A stretch of DNA of 64,000 bases from DATLGB01 sp963724135 (GCA_963724135.1 CAVRTA010000004.1:62001-126000), one strand, 5' to 3'. Shown: positions 50,951 through 59,904, numbered from the stretch's first letter. The notes: generated by a model not told the origin, from the letters alone. A program made the numbers and translations.

Positions 50951-52273
50951 CTACACGGCGGGTGCGGTGAGCGCGGTGCGCAGCGCGTCGAGGGCCGGCT
51001 TGGCCTTGTAGTCGGCGTCGAAGAGCAGCGGGATCTCCGCCGGCTCGAGCCAGGTGACGCGGTCGCTGACCCCCCAGACCGTGACCCGCTTGCAGGCCGG
51101 CACCGCTCGGCATGCGCGACCGGCGGTCGCGTACACGTCGGCCTGGCGCTCGAGCCGCTGGTCGAGCGGCAGCGGCCCCGCGGCGCTCACGTCCATCTCG
51201 GTCAGCTCGACCTCGAGCCCCATCGCCGCGTAGGACTGCATCAGCGCCACGAGTTCGTCGTATGTCGGCGACTGCTGGATGGAGACATGCATCTGGATGC
51301 CGACGCCGTCGATCAGGCGCTCGGCGCGCAGCCGGCGCACGAGCGCCATCACGCTGCGCTGCTTGGGGTTGTCGTACTCGGCGCCGATCTCGTTGTAGTA
51401 GAGCTTTGCCGTCGGGTCGGTCTCACGCGCGGTGCGGTAGGCGATGTTGACGTAGTTGGGCCCGAGCGCGTCGTAGAAGGCGTTGCGGCGCCAGCCGCCG
51501 TTGGTGGCGAACGCCTCGTTGACGACGTCCCAGACGCGGATGCTGGAGCGATAGCGCTCGATCACCGTCCGCACGCGGTCCCTGAGCGTCTGCTCGATCA
51601 GCAGCGGGACCTGCTGGTTGCGGACCCAGGAGGGTGTCGCCGAGCCGAAGATCAGGGCGTGGCCGCGAATGGCGAGCCCGTGCAGACCGGCGAAGTTCAC
51701 GATGCGATCCGCCGCGCTCCAGTCGTAGTAGCCGGGCCGCGGCTGCGTGTGCGTCATCTTCAGCTCGTTCTCGGGCGTGATCGAGCGGAACGTCGACAGC
51801 ACCGTGGAGCGGTAGACCGGGTTGCCCAGGCCCCCAGTGTTGATGGCGGCGCCGAGCGGGACCGGCGCCGCCGGCACGGGCACGAGCGGCGCGGGCGCCG
51901 GGTCGGCAGCGCGCGGCGGCGATGCTTTGACGCGGCGCACGCGCAGGTCGCAGCCGCCGACGAGCACGCGCAGGCGCGAGGCGGTCGTCACGGGGTCGAC
52001 GGGAATCGCAGCCCGGCGCATCCGGCGGCGGAAGGTCACCCAGCCGGCCGCGCGCCCTCCCACCAGCAGAGTCGCCGAGGCGCGGCGGCAGCCCACGGCG
52101 CGCGCCCTCAGGCGCACCTCGGCGACCTCGGAGCGCGCGCCCGGTACCCGCAGCTGGTCGCCGCGCTCCACGGTGCGCGGCGCAGCATCTGCGACGGTCG
52201 GAGCAGCCAGCAGCGAGACGCACACGAGCGCCCACGAGGCCGTCCGTGAACCCGAACCCACCCTCACTCCCAA
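50951..52273 (-). CDS. Secreted GH10 endo-xylanase-like enzyme
   Basis: 440 residues. Signal peptide (TASWALVCVSLLAAPTVADA). Residues ~35-115 are an Arg-rich beta domain (RLRVLVGGCDLRVRRVKASP). The GH10 barrel begins near residue 140 with FRSITPENELKMTHTQPRPG and GHALIFGSATPSWV. The acid/base Glu253 is in VWDVVNEAF and the nucleophile Glu359 in VELTEMDVS; QMHVSIQQSP carries the conserved His. Both catalytic residues are present. In typical GH10 the GHxLxWHxQ motif has His after Trp, while here it is GHALIFGSA, so specificity may be altered. Confidence 0.85.
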   Translation of the reverse strand: MGVRVGSGSRTASWALVCVSLLAAPTVADAAPRTVERGDQLRVPGARSEVAEVRLRARAVGCRRASATLLVGGRAAGWVTFRRRMRRAAIPVDPVTTASRLRVLVGGCDLRVRRVKASPPRAADPAPAPLVPVPAAPVPLGAAINTGGLGNPVYRSTVLSTFRSITPENELKMTHTQPRPGYYDWSAADRIVNFAGLHGLAIRGHALIFGSATPSWVRNQQVPLLIEQTLRDRVRTVIERYRSSIRVWDVVNEAFATNGGWRRNAFYDALGPNYVNIAYRTARETDPTAKLYYNEIGAEYDNPKQRSVMALVRRLRAERLIDGVGIQMHVSIQQSPTYDELVALMQSYAAMGLEVELTEMDVSAAGPLPLDQRLERQADVYATAGRACRAVPACKRVTVWGVSDRVTWLEPAEIPLLFDADYKAKPALDALRTALTAPAV

Positions 52274-52305
52274 ATCGTAACGTTCGGACCCCGGCGATTC
52301 TTGCG

Positions 52306-52794
52306 CTAGCTCATGCCGAATGCGTACATGCGCTCAGCCTCGATGCGCGCGAACGCCGCTCCGCCATCGCTCATCTGGGCGATCCACTGCTCGCCGTAGA
52401 TGTCGATCAGCACCTGCCGGAACTCGATGTCCTCCCGGATGTCGACGGGCACCGCGCGACCGTGGACGGTGACCGACAGCTCCTCGCCGGGCAGGTGGAC
52501 GGCGCTGACGTACGGACGTCGTGCGATGTGGCGAAAGCGCATCGAGTCCGGTGCCGAGCCGAAGTGGAACGCGCCGCGATGAAAGACGCCGTCGACGGGC
52601 CCCGCCAGTGGCCTCCCGTCCCGGGTGACGGTCGCCAGCGTCAGCAGCACCATGCCGGTCAGCCGCGCGGCGACCTGCTCGGCACTCAGGCGCCGCTCCG
52701 GCGTGTGGATGCGCAGCAGGTGCTCGCCGGCGCTCGCGTAGCTGGAGTCGATCAGCGCCTGCAGCGTGGCGATGTCCTCGGGTGTCTCCTGCAC
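52306..52794 (-). CDS. Pyridoxamine-5'-phosphate-oxidase-fold protein
   Basis: 162 residues. An N-terminal helix (DIATLQALIDSSYASAGEHL) leads to the split-barrel core: MVLLTLATVTRDGRPLAGPV, GAFHFGSAPDSMRFRHIARR and VSAVHLPGEELSVTVHGRAV. This is the FMN/F420-binding split-barrel (PNPOx-like) fold, which reduces small molecules or binds cofactor. No DNA-binding or other domain is attached. Confidence 0.8.
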   Translation of the reverse strand: MQETPEDIATLQALIDSSYASAGEHLLRIHTPERRLSAEQVAARLTGMVLLTLATVTRDGRPLAGPVDGVFHRGAFHFGSAPDSMRFRHIARRPYVSAVHLPGEELSVTVHGRAVPVDIREDIEFRQVLIDIYGEQWIAQMSDGGAAFARIEAERMYAFGMS

Positions 52795-52849
52795 GGCTCG
52801 AAACCCTATGGCCGTCTATCGCGTCCGCCGCGCCGCCACGGACCGTGTG

Positions 52850-53131
52850 TCAGGCCGGGTTCGCCTTCGCCCAGTCGGCGATCGCCTGTGACCCGCCGAT
52901 CCCGGTCCCGTCCTCGAGCTCGAGCGCGGGGACCCAGTTGCGGCCCGTCAGCTCGCGGACCCGCTTGCGGCCCCTGGTCGCGTTGAGCGCGTCCGGCAGC
53001 GCGCCGAAGCCGTAGGAGCGCACCACCTCGGGGTCGTGGCCGGCCGCGCGCAGGGCCTTGTACGCGTTGCCGCACGGGTGGCCACCGGGCCGCGGCGTCG
53101 GGAAGGTGCCGTAGCAGACGTAGAGACGCAT
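52850..53131 (-). CDS. Glutaredoxin/thioredoxin-fold protein without CxxC
   Basis: 93 residues. MRLYVCYGTFPTPRPGGHPC opens like a GST N-terminal or glutaredoxin strand. The redox pair is replaced by a CYGT...HPCG arrangement, with the second Cys near residue 20. NWVPALELEDGTGIGGSQAI keeps the cis-Pro (VPAL) and the DGxxIxxS glutathione-site motif. This fits actinobacterial glutaredoxin-like proteins of unknown substrate. Confidence 0.65.
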   Translation of the reverse strand: MRLYVCYGTFPTPRPGGHPCGNAYKALRAAGHDPEVVRSYGFGALPDALNATRGRKRVRELTGRNWVPALELEDGTGIGGSQAIADWAKANPA

Positions 53132-53140
53132 GCCGCGAGA

Positions 53141-53332
53141 CTACGCGGCGGCCGGCATCGGGAGCACCGCACAGCGGCGATCGCCCGGCGCCTCGGCGAC
53201 CCAGTGCTCTCCCGTCCGCCGCGCGCGGACGTGGCCGCGCCAGACCCCGTCGTCCTCGAAATGCCGCATGCCGTCCTCGCGCCACTCGCCGGTGAGCGCG
53301 TTGCGCGTCTCGAGCAACAGCAGCACGTCCAT
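53141..53332 (-). CDS. Small hypothetical protein, 63 aa
   Basis: ATG 53332 opens MDVLLLLETRNALTGEWRED, then GMRHFEDDGVWRGHVRARRT, and ends RRCAVLPMPAAA. The length and the Trp/His content suggest a real gene, but there is no known family. It lies 9 bp upstream of the glutaredoxin-like gene on the same strand, so they are probably one transcript. Confidence 0.5.
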   Translation of the reverse strand: MDVLLLLETRNALTGEWREDGMRHFEDDGVWRGHVRARRTGEHWVAEAPGDRRCAVLPMPAAA

Positions 53333-53419
53333 GAGATCAGTATTCGGCAGAACACGGACCGAACCTTCGCGTGCGCAGCGGAGTTGCCCGCGCTGGACGC
53401 GGGCGACACCCTTGTCGGA

Positions 53420-53632
53420 ATGCGCCAGGAGCCGCAATCGACGCGCGCGGAGTGGTGGCGCTCCGCTCCGGGCTATCACTCCTACCCGCCACGCCGGCCG
53501 CGCTTCCCCGGCCCGCGCAAGGTCTGCCCGCACTGCGAGCTTCCGGCGGAGACGACCTCCAAGCAATGCCCTGTGTGCGGCGCGCGCTATCAGCCGGTCT
53601 GGTGGCGGAGGCTGCTCACAGCCCGGCGATGA
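53420..53632 (+). CDS. Small zinc-ribbon protein with Trp-rich ends
   Basis: 70 residues from ATG 53420 (MRQEPQSTRAEWWRSAPGYH). KVCPHCELPAETTSKQCPVC contains two CxxC pairs 11 residues apart, a zinc ribbon. The C-terminus is YQPVWWRRLLTARR. The function is unknown. It is followed by a large imperfect hairpin that may end its transcript. Confidence 0.55.
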   Translation: MRQEPQSTRAEWWRSAPGYHSYPPRRPRFPGPRKVCPHCELPAETTSKQCPVCGARYQPVWWRRLLTARR

Positions 53633-53646
53633 CCCGCAGCAGCTGA

Positions 53647-53706
53647 GTGGCGGTGGGGTGTGGTGTGTGGGTTGCGCATAGCGCAACGGAGACGCCACAC
53701 CCACCG
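53647..53706. terminator. Compound hairpin (terminator or structured RNA)
   Basis: The outer arms gtggcggtggggtgtgg (53647-53663) and ccacacccaccgc (53694-53706) pair imperfectly around an inner perfect palindrome gttgcgc-ata-gcgcaac (53671-53687). It sits between the zinc-ribbon gene and the acidic-protein gene. The two-level structure is larger than the usual terminators here. Confidence 0.5.
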
Positions 53707-53793
53707 CTCCCCCTCTCTCAATGCCGCAGTTTGTGTACAGCTGAGGAACAGACAGTTCACGTACCGCCGATCAGGGATAGGTTTCCGGTCGCC

Positions 53794-53961
53794 ATGAGCG
53801 ACCCCCACGAACACCTCGACGTCGACCTGCCCGAGCCCGAGGAGGTGCTCTCCCGCGACGAGCCGGTCCCCGACGACGAGCGCGAGGTTCCGCTCGACGA
53901 GCCGGACCTGCCGGATCCGCCGGTCGACGACGACGACCGCGACTCGGGGCAGCACGAGTGA
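53794..53961 (+). CDS. 55-residue highly acidic protein
   Basis: ATG 53794 reads MSDPHEHLDVDLPEPEEVLS, RDEPVPDDEREVPLDEPDLP and DPPVDDDDRDSGQHE. Asp, Glu and Pro dominate, so it is almost certainly unstructured. The stop overlaps the GTG of the MaoC gene by 4 bp, suggesting coupled translation. The frame has clean coding bias. The function is unknown. Confidence 0.6.
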   Translation: MSDPHEHLDVDLPEPEEVLSRDEPVPDDEREVPLDEPDLPDPPVDDDDRDSGQHE

Positions 53962-54797
53962 GCGCCGCGACCGCAGGGTGGAACCTCGACCGGCTCGGGC
54001 AGTGGACCGATCCGGTCACGTTCGACGTGACGCGCGAGCGCATTGCGGCCTACGCCGAGGCCACCAACGACGAGCATCCCGAGCACCGCTCCGGCGAGCT
54101 CGCCCCGCCCGTCTTCGCGGTCGTGCCGGCGTTCGGTGTGATGGCCCAGCCGGTGGTCGAGATCGTGCCGGGCGAAGTGATCATGCGCGTGGTCCACGGC
54201 GAGCAGGACTTCCGCTACCACCGCCCGATCCGGCCCGGAGACTCGCTCGTCACCCGCGCCGCGGCGGTAGGCGTCCACGGCCGCTCGAGCGGCGTCGTGC
54301 TCGTCGGCAAGGCCGTGACCGAGACGGCGGGCGGCGAGCCCGTGGCCGAGCAGTACATGACGTCGTTCTTCCGTGGCGCCGAGCTCGACGTCCACGAGGG
54401 GGAGGAGCCGCCCGCCCACGGCGCCGAGCGCGGCGCCGAGCTGGCGGCCGTTGTCCACGAGTACGACCCCGATCAGACGCAGCGCTACTCGGAGGCGTCC
54501 GGTGACCCGATGCCGATCCACCTCGACGACGACTTCGCCAGGTCGATGGGGCTGCCCGGGATCATCGTGCACGGGCTGTGCACGATGGCCTTCACCGGGC
54601 GCGCGGTCGTCCAGACGTGCTGCGCCGATGACCCGACGCGGCTGGGGAGGCTGGCCGTGCGTTTCGCCAAGATCGTGCAGCCGAGCGAGACCGTGACGAC
54701 GACGCTCTACGACGCCGGCGAGGGCCGCGTCGCGTTCGAGACGGTCTCGAGCAACGGCAACGTCGCGATCAAGGACGGCCTGGCCGAGATCGACTAA
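53958..54797 (+). CDS. Double-hotdog (MaoC-like) hydratase
   Basis: 279 residues from GTG 53958. The first half has DPVTFDVTRERIAAYAEATN, PVFAVVPAFGVMAQPVVEIV and GEQDFRYHRPIRPGDSLVTR, an FAS1-like dehydratase (MaoC_dehydratas_N) fold. The second half holds the catalytic motif YSEASGDPMPIHLDDDFARS (D-x-x-P-x-H) and MGLPGIIVHGLCTMAFTG. It hydrates 2-enoyl thioesters in fatty acid or related metabolism. The gene is convergent with the flavin monooxygenase; stops overlap. Confidence 0.87.
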   Translation: MSAATAGWNLDRLGQWTDPVTFDVTRERIAAYAEATNDEHPEHRSGELAPPVFAVVPAFGVMAQPVVEIVPGEVIMRVVHGEQDFRYHRPIRPGDSLVTRAAAVGVHGRSSGVVLVGKAVTETAGGEPVAEQYMTSFFRGAELDVHEGEEPPAHGAERGAELAAVVHEYDPDQTQRYSEASGDPMPIHLDDDFARSMGLPGIIVHGLCTMAFTGRAVVQTCCADDPTRLGRLAVRFAKIVQPSETVTTTLYDAGEGRVAFETVSSNGNVAIKDGLAEID

Positions 54798-56290
54798 GCG
54801 GCGAGGGGCTCGTGCGCCGGCTCGCGCTCGGTGCGCGAGGCGTGGTCGAAGCGCAGGCCCTCGTCCTCGACCGGCCGCAGCCGCAGGTTGATGATGTCGA
54901 GCAGGTAGTTCTGGCGCAGGCGCCAGGGGGTGCGGTCACCCTGCTTCGGGAACAGGTGCAGCGCGCGCTTGACGTAGCCCGACTTGAGGTCGATGAACGG
55001 CACCTCGGGCACCGACGGGTCGCGGTCGGCGACGACGTAGTCGTATCCGTGCTCGTCCATGTGGTTGATGAGCCGGCACGCGTATTGGCACGTCAGGTCG
55101 CACTTGAGCGTCCACGAGGCGTTCGTGTAGCCGACGACGACGGCGAGGTTGGGGACCCCCGTGAGCAGCACGCCCTTGTAGCCCATCGTGTCGGGGAGCT
55201 CGACGCGCTCGCCGTCGACGGTAAGCGCGATGCCTCCCGCGGGGTGCGCGTTGAGGCCGGTGGCCGTGACGATGATGTCGGCGTCGAGGTGCTCGCCCGA
55301 GCCCAACTGGATGCCGGTCTCGTCGAAGGTCTCGATCGTGTCGGTGGCCACCGACGCCTTGCCGTGGCGGATGGCCCGGAACAGGTCACCGTCGGGGACG
55401 ACGCACAGGCGCTCGTCCCACGGGTCGTAATGAGGATTGAAGTGCCTGTCGACGTCGTAGCCCTTGGGTAGGAGACGCTTCGCGCCCTCGCGGATGAAGC
55501 GCTTCATCAGCTGCGGCCGGTGGCGGCTGAGCTGGTAGCTGCCCCACATCATCAGGATGTTCTTCCAGCGCAGCAGCGGATAGCGCACGCGGACGGGCAG
55601 GAACTTGCTCAGCAGCTTCGCCAGCGGATCGACCTCGGGGAGCGCGACGACGTAGGTGGGGGAGCGCTGGAGCATCGTGATGTGCTCGGTGGCGTCGGCC
55701 ATCGCGGGCACCAGGGTGACGGCGGTGGCGCCGGAGCCGATCACGACCACCCGCTTGCCGGTGTAGTCGAGGTCCTCGGGCCAGTGCTGCGGATGGATGA
55801 CCTGGCCCCGGAAGCGCTCGCGTCCGGGGAGCTCCGGGGTGTAGCCCTCGTCGTAGCGGTAGTAGCCGCTGCACCCGAAGACGAAGCTGGCGCTGATCTC
55901 GCCGGTGGTGCCGCTGTCGCCGCGCTCGTAGGTCACGGTCCAGCGGGCGGTCTCCGTCGACCACTCGGCCGCGGTGACGCGGTGGCGGAAGCGGATGTGG
56001 CGCTCGACGTCGTGCTCGCGCGCCGTCTCCTTCACGTAGCTGAGGATCGCCGGACCGTCGGCCAGCGTCTTGTTCTCGGCCCACGGGCGGAAGGTGTAGC
56101 CGAGCGTGAGCATGTCGGAGTCCGAGCGGATGCCCGGGTAGCGGAACAGGTCCCACGTACCGCCGATCGAGTCGCGGGCCTCCAGCAGCGCGAACGTCTT
56201 GCCCGGGCACTGGGCCTGGAGATGGCAGGCCGCGCCGATGCCGGAGAGCCCGGCGCCGACGATCAGGACGTCCACGTGGTCGAGCGGCAT
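54794..56290 (-). CDS. Flavin-containing (Baeyer-Villiger-type) monooxygenase
   Basis: 498 residues. FAD-binding VDVLIVGAGLSGIGAACHLQ, then SIGGTWDLFRYPGIRSDSDM, and the NADP-binding GKRVVVIGSGATAVTLVPAM. FRGQVIHPQHWPEDLDYTGK is the FxGxxxHxxxWP fingerprint of Baeyer-Villiger/flavin monooxygenases. VTATGLNAHPAGGIALTVDG is the typical ATG motif, then a C-terminal Tyr-rich region (LTCQYACRLINHMDEHGYDY). All nucleotide-binding motifs are intact. It oxygenates ketones or heteroatoms in the cytoplasm; substrate unknown. Confidence 0.9.
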   Translation of the reverse strand: MPLDHVDVLIVGAGLSGIGAACHLQAQCPGKTFALLEARDSIGGTWDLFRYPGIRSDSDMLTLGYTFRPWAENKTLADGPAILSYVKETAREHDVERHIRFRHRVTAAEWSTETARWTVTYERGDSGTTGEISASFVFGCSGYYRYDEGYTPELPGRERFRGQVIHPQHWPEDLDYTGKRVVVIGSGATAVTLVPAMADATEHITMLQRSPTYVVALPEVDPLAKLLSKFLPVRVRYPLLRWKNILMMWGSYQLSRHRPQLMKRFIREGAKRLLPKGYDVDRHFNPHYDPWDERLCVVPDGDLFRAIRHGKASVATDTIETFDETGIQLGSGEHLDADIIVTATGLNAHPAGGIALTVDGERVELPDTMGYKGVLLTGVPNLAVVVGYTNASWTLKCDLTCQYACRLINHMDEHGYDYVVADRDPSVPEVPFIDLKSGYVKRALHLFPKQGDRTPWRLRQNYLLDIINLRLRPVEDEGLRFDHASRTEREPAHEPLAA

Positions 56291-56363
56291 CAGGACATTC
56301 TCACCGATCGGCCGATCGAATATGTGCGCGCCATCACAGTCGTCGGCTCGTCACCGGCAAATG

Positions 56364-56405
56364 AACGTCCCGCACACCCCGCTGTAGCAGGGCATCCGGG
56401 ACGTT
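56364..56405. promoter_or_regulatory. Long inverted repeat upstream of the LVIVD-type gene
   Basis: aacgtcccg (56364-56372) and cgggacgtt (56397-56405) are perfect 9-bp arms around 24 bp, 39 bp before the start codon at 56445. It could be an operator or a transcribed hairpin; no regulator can be assigned. Confidence 0.45.
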
Positions 56406-56444
56406 CGGCGCCGGTTGGCGCGGGAAGTGGCATCATCGAGGCCG

Positions 56445-58892
56445 ATGCGGAGGGTGGCACTCGCATTCGTCATCGCAGGGCTGGCTGCGACCGCGGCGCA
56501 GGCGCACTACGACCACCCGGCGCCGGTCTTCGAAGCGCCCGGCTCGCTGCCGTCGGCCAACATCGCCGCCGGCGGCGAGAACGCGAACTGGGAGCTGATC
56601 GCGACGATCGCCACCGGCAACCCGCACTCGGACCTCGACTTCTTCACCAGCAAGGGCGAGACGTACGCGAGCGTCGGCACGCTGGGCGTCGGGCCGAACG
56701 CCGGCGGGCAGACGATCGTGCAGCTGACCGACAAGGGCCAGGTGGCGCCGAAGTACGTCGGCGCGCACCCGTCGGCAGCCTGCCCGTCGCTGGTGTCCGG
56801 CGCCACCGCGCTCCAGCACGACGTCGAGGCGACGCCGAAGGGGACGGCGCTGCCCGCCTATCCGACGACCGTGCAGGACCAGCGCGACGCGCAACTGCTC
56901 ATCGACGCCACCGACGGCGCGGGCCGCTGCCATGACAACGGCGAGCTCGGCGCGGGGTCACCCAACGGCGGCCTGGAGATCATCGACGTCACCGACCCGA
57001 CGGCGCCCAAGGAGCTGGCGCTGATCAGCCACATCGGCAACGCCCACACCGTCAACGTCGATCCGAAGCGCCCGCACATCGCGTTCGACGTCACCCAGGA
57101 CGGCACCTCGATCAACGCGGAGGGCAAGCGCGCCAACGAGACCTCCGGGAACGCGCTCGACGGCTTCGAGATCATCGACCTCAAGTCGTGCATGGACTTC
57201 CCGGCGGGAACGTCGATCGAGGCCAAGCGCCAGGCGTGCCGGCCGCAGGTGTACCGCTTCCGCTACCCCGACGCGAAGTGGGCGACGAGCCACGCCTTCC
57301 CCAACAACCTGCAGAGCTGCCACGAGCTCGAGATCTATCCCGACGATCGCATCACCTGCGCGTCGATCACGGCGACGCTGCTGCTCGACGCGTCGGGCGC
57401 CTTCGACGACAACGGCACGCCGAGCGACTTCCGCGACGACAAGGTCCGCGGCACGCCGCTGCCGTGTGCAGTGCGCGACTCGAGCTCGATCGCGACCGGA
57501 ACGGCCGCGAAGGTGATCGACTGCGTCAACGGCGAGGTCAACGGCCAGGCGCAGCCGCTGACGGTGTCGGAGTGGCTGAAGATCGGCGCGCCGGGTGTCC
57601 AGGGCATCGAGCGCCTCGGCACCGTCCACCACATGGGCTTTGGCGCGACGGCGGACATCGCCAACGCGCCCTACGACGCGAACGAGGACATCGTCGCGGC
57701 GCACGAGGCCGAGCTGTCGCATTCGGGCCGCTTCGTCTTCACCACCGACGAGCGCGGCGGCGGCGTGGTGCCCGTGTCGGCAGGCTGCTCGCCGGGCGTC
57801 GACAACGTGCGTGGCAACGGGGGCATCCACGCCTTCCCCGTCTCCTCCTTCAAAACCGCTCTGCCGCCATCGTCGGAGGAGGCCCAGAAGGCTTACGCGC
57901 AGACACCGGAGGGAGAGCGTGCGATCTACCGCGCGCCGACGCGCACCGGGCCACAGGGCTCCTTCTGCACGGCCCACGTCTTCCACATCATCCCGGGCCA
58001 GAACCGCATCTTCATGGGCTGGTACTCCCAGGGGACGCAGGTCGTCGACTTCGTCGAGAACGCCGACGGGACCATCGACTTCAAGGAGGCCGGTTTCTTC
58101 ACGCCGGCTGCCGCCAACACCTGGACCTCGGCGATCTTCAAGGTCGAGCGCAATGCCGACGGCACCTTCACCTACTACGGCGCCACCGGCGACGGGATCG
58201 TGCCCGGCAGCGGGCGCGGCGCCATCGACGTCTACAAGGTGACGCTGCCGGCGCCGCCGCAGCCGCGCGGGTCGATCGGGCCCGGACCCCGCTTCCCGCC
58301 GTCGACACCGCCGGCGTGCGCGCAGGAGTCGCCCTTCGCCTCCGTGCGGGCGCGGCGTACGCGCAGCGGGGTCCGGATCCGCGTCAAGCGCACGCGCGGC
58401 GCCCGCGTTCGAGTCCGCGCAACGCTGCTGCGCGCCGTCCGCCGCGGCAGCTCGCTGCGCCGCGTGCGCCGGGTGCGCCGCCTGCGGGTGCGCGCGCGGG
58501 GGCTGCGCCGCGGCTACTACGTCGTGCGGGTGGCCGCGGGCGCCGACTCCCGCGTGGTCGGGCTGCGCCGCACCCGACGCGGCCTGCGGCCGACCCGGCC
58601 GATCGACCGCGCCGACCCGTGCGACCTGCTCTCGCTCGCCCGCCTCCGCGCCCCCGTCTTCGCGAAGCGCATGGGGGTGGCGGTGCGCGTGAGCGAGGAG
58701 GCGCGTGTGAAGATCGAGGTGCGCCGCGGGGAGCGCCTCATCCGCACAGTCGAGGCCGGCATCCTCCCCGCGAACCGGACGCGGGTCCTGCGCGTCGCCG
58801 CCGGCAGGCGAAGCGGCACGTACGCGTTCCGCGTCATCGCCGCGCGGACCGGCAAGACCTCCACGGCCACGCTCGTCGCCCGGCGCCGGTAA
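56445..58892 (+). CDS. Large secreted LVIVD-type protein with Arg-rich C-terminus
   Basis: 815 residues from ATG 56445 (MRRVALAFVIAGLAATAAQA, signal peptide). The N-terminal ~600 residues hold LVIVD-like blades: TYASVGTLGVGPNAGGQTIV, GGLEIIDVTDPTAPKELALI and AHTVNVDPKRPHIAFDVTQD, then a calcium-like DDNGTPSDFRDDKV loop and GFGATADIANAPYDANEDIV. SGRFVFTTDERGGGVVPVSA precedes the end of the propeller. The last ~200 residues are Arg/Val beta repeats (RVRVRATLLRAVRRGSSLRR). It is a paralogue of 17693-19612. Surface-exposed, function unknown. Confidence 0.75.
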   Translation: MRRVALAFVIAGLAATAAQAHYDHPAPVFEAPGSLPSANIAAGGENANWELIATIATGNPHSDLDFFTSKGETYASVGTLGVGPNAGGQTIVQLTDKGQVAPKYVGAHPSAACPSLVSGATALQHDVEATPKGTALPAYPTTVQDQRDAQLLIDATDGAGRCHDNGELGAGSPNGGLEIIDVTDPTAPKELALISHIGNAHTVNVDPKRPHIAFDVTQDGTSINAEGKRANETSGNALDGFEIIDLKSCMDFPAGTSIEAKRQACRPQVYRFRYPDAKWATSHAFPNNLQSCHELEIYPDDRITCASITATLLLDASGAFDDNGTPSDFRDDKVRGTPLPCAVRDSSSIATGTAAKVIDCVNGEVNGQAQPLTVSEWLKIGAPGVQGIERLGTVHHMGFGATADIANAPYDANEDIVAAHEAELSHSGRFVFTTDERGGGVVPVSAGCSPGVDNVRGNGGIHAFPVSSFKTALPPSSEEAQKAYAQTPEGERAIYRAPTRTGPQGSFCTAHVFHIIPGQNRIFMGWYSQGTQVVDFVENADGTIDFKEAGFFTPAAANTWTSAIFKVERNADGTFTYYGATGDGIVPGSGRGAIDVYKVTLPAPPQPRGSIGPGPRFPPSTPPACAQESPFASVRARRTRSGVRIRVKRTRGARVRVRATLLRAVRRGSSLRRVRRVRRLRVRARGLRRGYYVVRVAAGADSRVVGLRRTRRGLRPTRPIDRADPCDLLSLARLRAPVFAKRMGVAVRVSEEARVKIEVRRGERLIRTVEAGILPANRTRVLRVAAGRRSGTYAFRVIAARTGKTSTATLVARRR

Positions 58893-58923
58893 GACGCTTG
58901 CGCTAGCAACTACACTGGCGGCG

Positions 58924-59904
58924 ATGGAACTCGGAGTCGCCACCTTCGCCGACCTCGGCACGGGCGTGAGCCCGCAGGAGCGGATGCGCCAGCTGCTCGA
59001 GGAGGCCGAGCTCGCCGACCAGCTCGGGCTCGACGTGTTCGCGGTCGGCGAGCATCACCGCCCTGACTTCGTCGTCTCCGCGCCGCCGGTCGCGCTGGCG
59101 GCGATCGCGGCGCGCACAGAGAACGTGCGGCTTTCCAGCGCGGTCACCGTGCTCAGCTCGGACGACCCGATCCGCGTCTTCCAGCAGTTCGCGCACGTCG
59201 ATCTGATCTCCGGCGGCCGCGCCGAGATCATGGCGGGCCGCGGCTCGTTCACGGAGTCGTTCCCGCTGTTCGGGCACGACCTGCGCTCCTATGACGAGCT
59301 GTTCGCCTCCAAGCTCGAGCGGCTGCTCGAGATCCGCACCGACCCGGCCGCGCACGGCGTCTACCCGATACCGGTGCAGGACCCGCTGCCGGTCTGGATC
59401 GCCGTCGGCGGGACGCCGCAGTCGGTCGCGCGCGCCGGCGTGCTGGGGCTGCCGCTGACGATCGCGATCATCGGTGGGACCCTCGAGCGCTTCGTGGGGC
59501 TCGTGGAGCTCTACCGCGAGGCGTGCGCGCGCTCCGGCGCCGAGCCGCGGCTCGCGATCAACACCCACGCCTTCGTCGGTGACGCCGAGCGCGACTTCGC
59601 TCCCGGCTACCTGGCGATGATGAACCGGATCGGGCGCGAGCGCGGCTGGCCGCCGTCGGGCATCGAGCAGTTCCGCGCGCTCGCGGCCCCCGAGGGCGCG
59701 GTGCACGCCGGCGCGCCCGAGCAGGTCGCCGAGAAGATCCTCCACGGCCACTCGCTGTTCGGTCACGACCGCTACGTGGCGCAGATGAGCGTCGGGTCGG
59801 TGGACCACGCCGCCGTGCTGCGGTCTATGGAGCGGTTCGGGACGCAAGTGGCGCCGCTGGTGCGCGAGGAGGTCGCTCGGCGATCTCGAACCGCGGCAGC
59901 GTGA
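58924..59904 (+). CDS. LLM-class flavin-dependent oxidoreductase
   Basis: 326 residues. MELGVATFADLGTGVSPQER, EAELADQLGLDVFAVGEHHR and NVRLSSAVTVLSSDDPIRVF, then HVDLISGGRAEIMAGRGSFT, are the luciferase-like barrel signatures. The oxidoreductase uses FMN or F420; actinobacterial members of this subgroup often use either. The end overlaps the convergent YczE-like gene by 80 bp, unusually long; its C-terminal residues (REEVARRSRTAAA) appear to be a basic tail. Confidence 0.88.
   Translation: MELGVATFADLGTGVSPQERMRQLLEEAELADQLGLDVFAVGEHHRPDFVVSAPPVALAAIAARTENVRLSSAVTVLSSDDPIRVFQQFAHVDLISGGRAEIMAGRGSFTESFPLFGHDLRSYDELFASKLERLLEIRTDPAAHGVYPIPVQDPLPVWIAVGGTPQSVARAGVLGLPLTIAIIGGTLERFVGLVELYREACARSGAEPRLAINTHAFVGDAERDFAPGYLAMMNRIGRERGWPPSGIEQFRALAAPEGAVHAGAPEQVAEKILHGHSLFGHDRYVAQMSVGSVDHAAVLRSMERFGTQVAPLVREEVARRSRTAAA

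Noticed and set aside
58893..58923. Promoter elements (ttgcgc ... tacact) before the LLM gene
   Set aside because: The spacing between the two hexamers is only about 7 bp, so they cannot be a -35/-10 pair.
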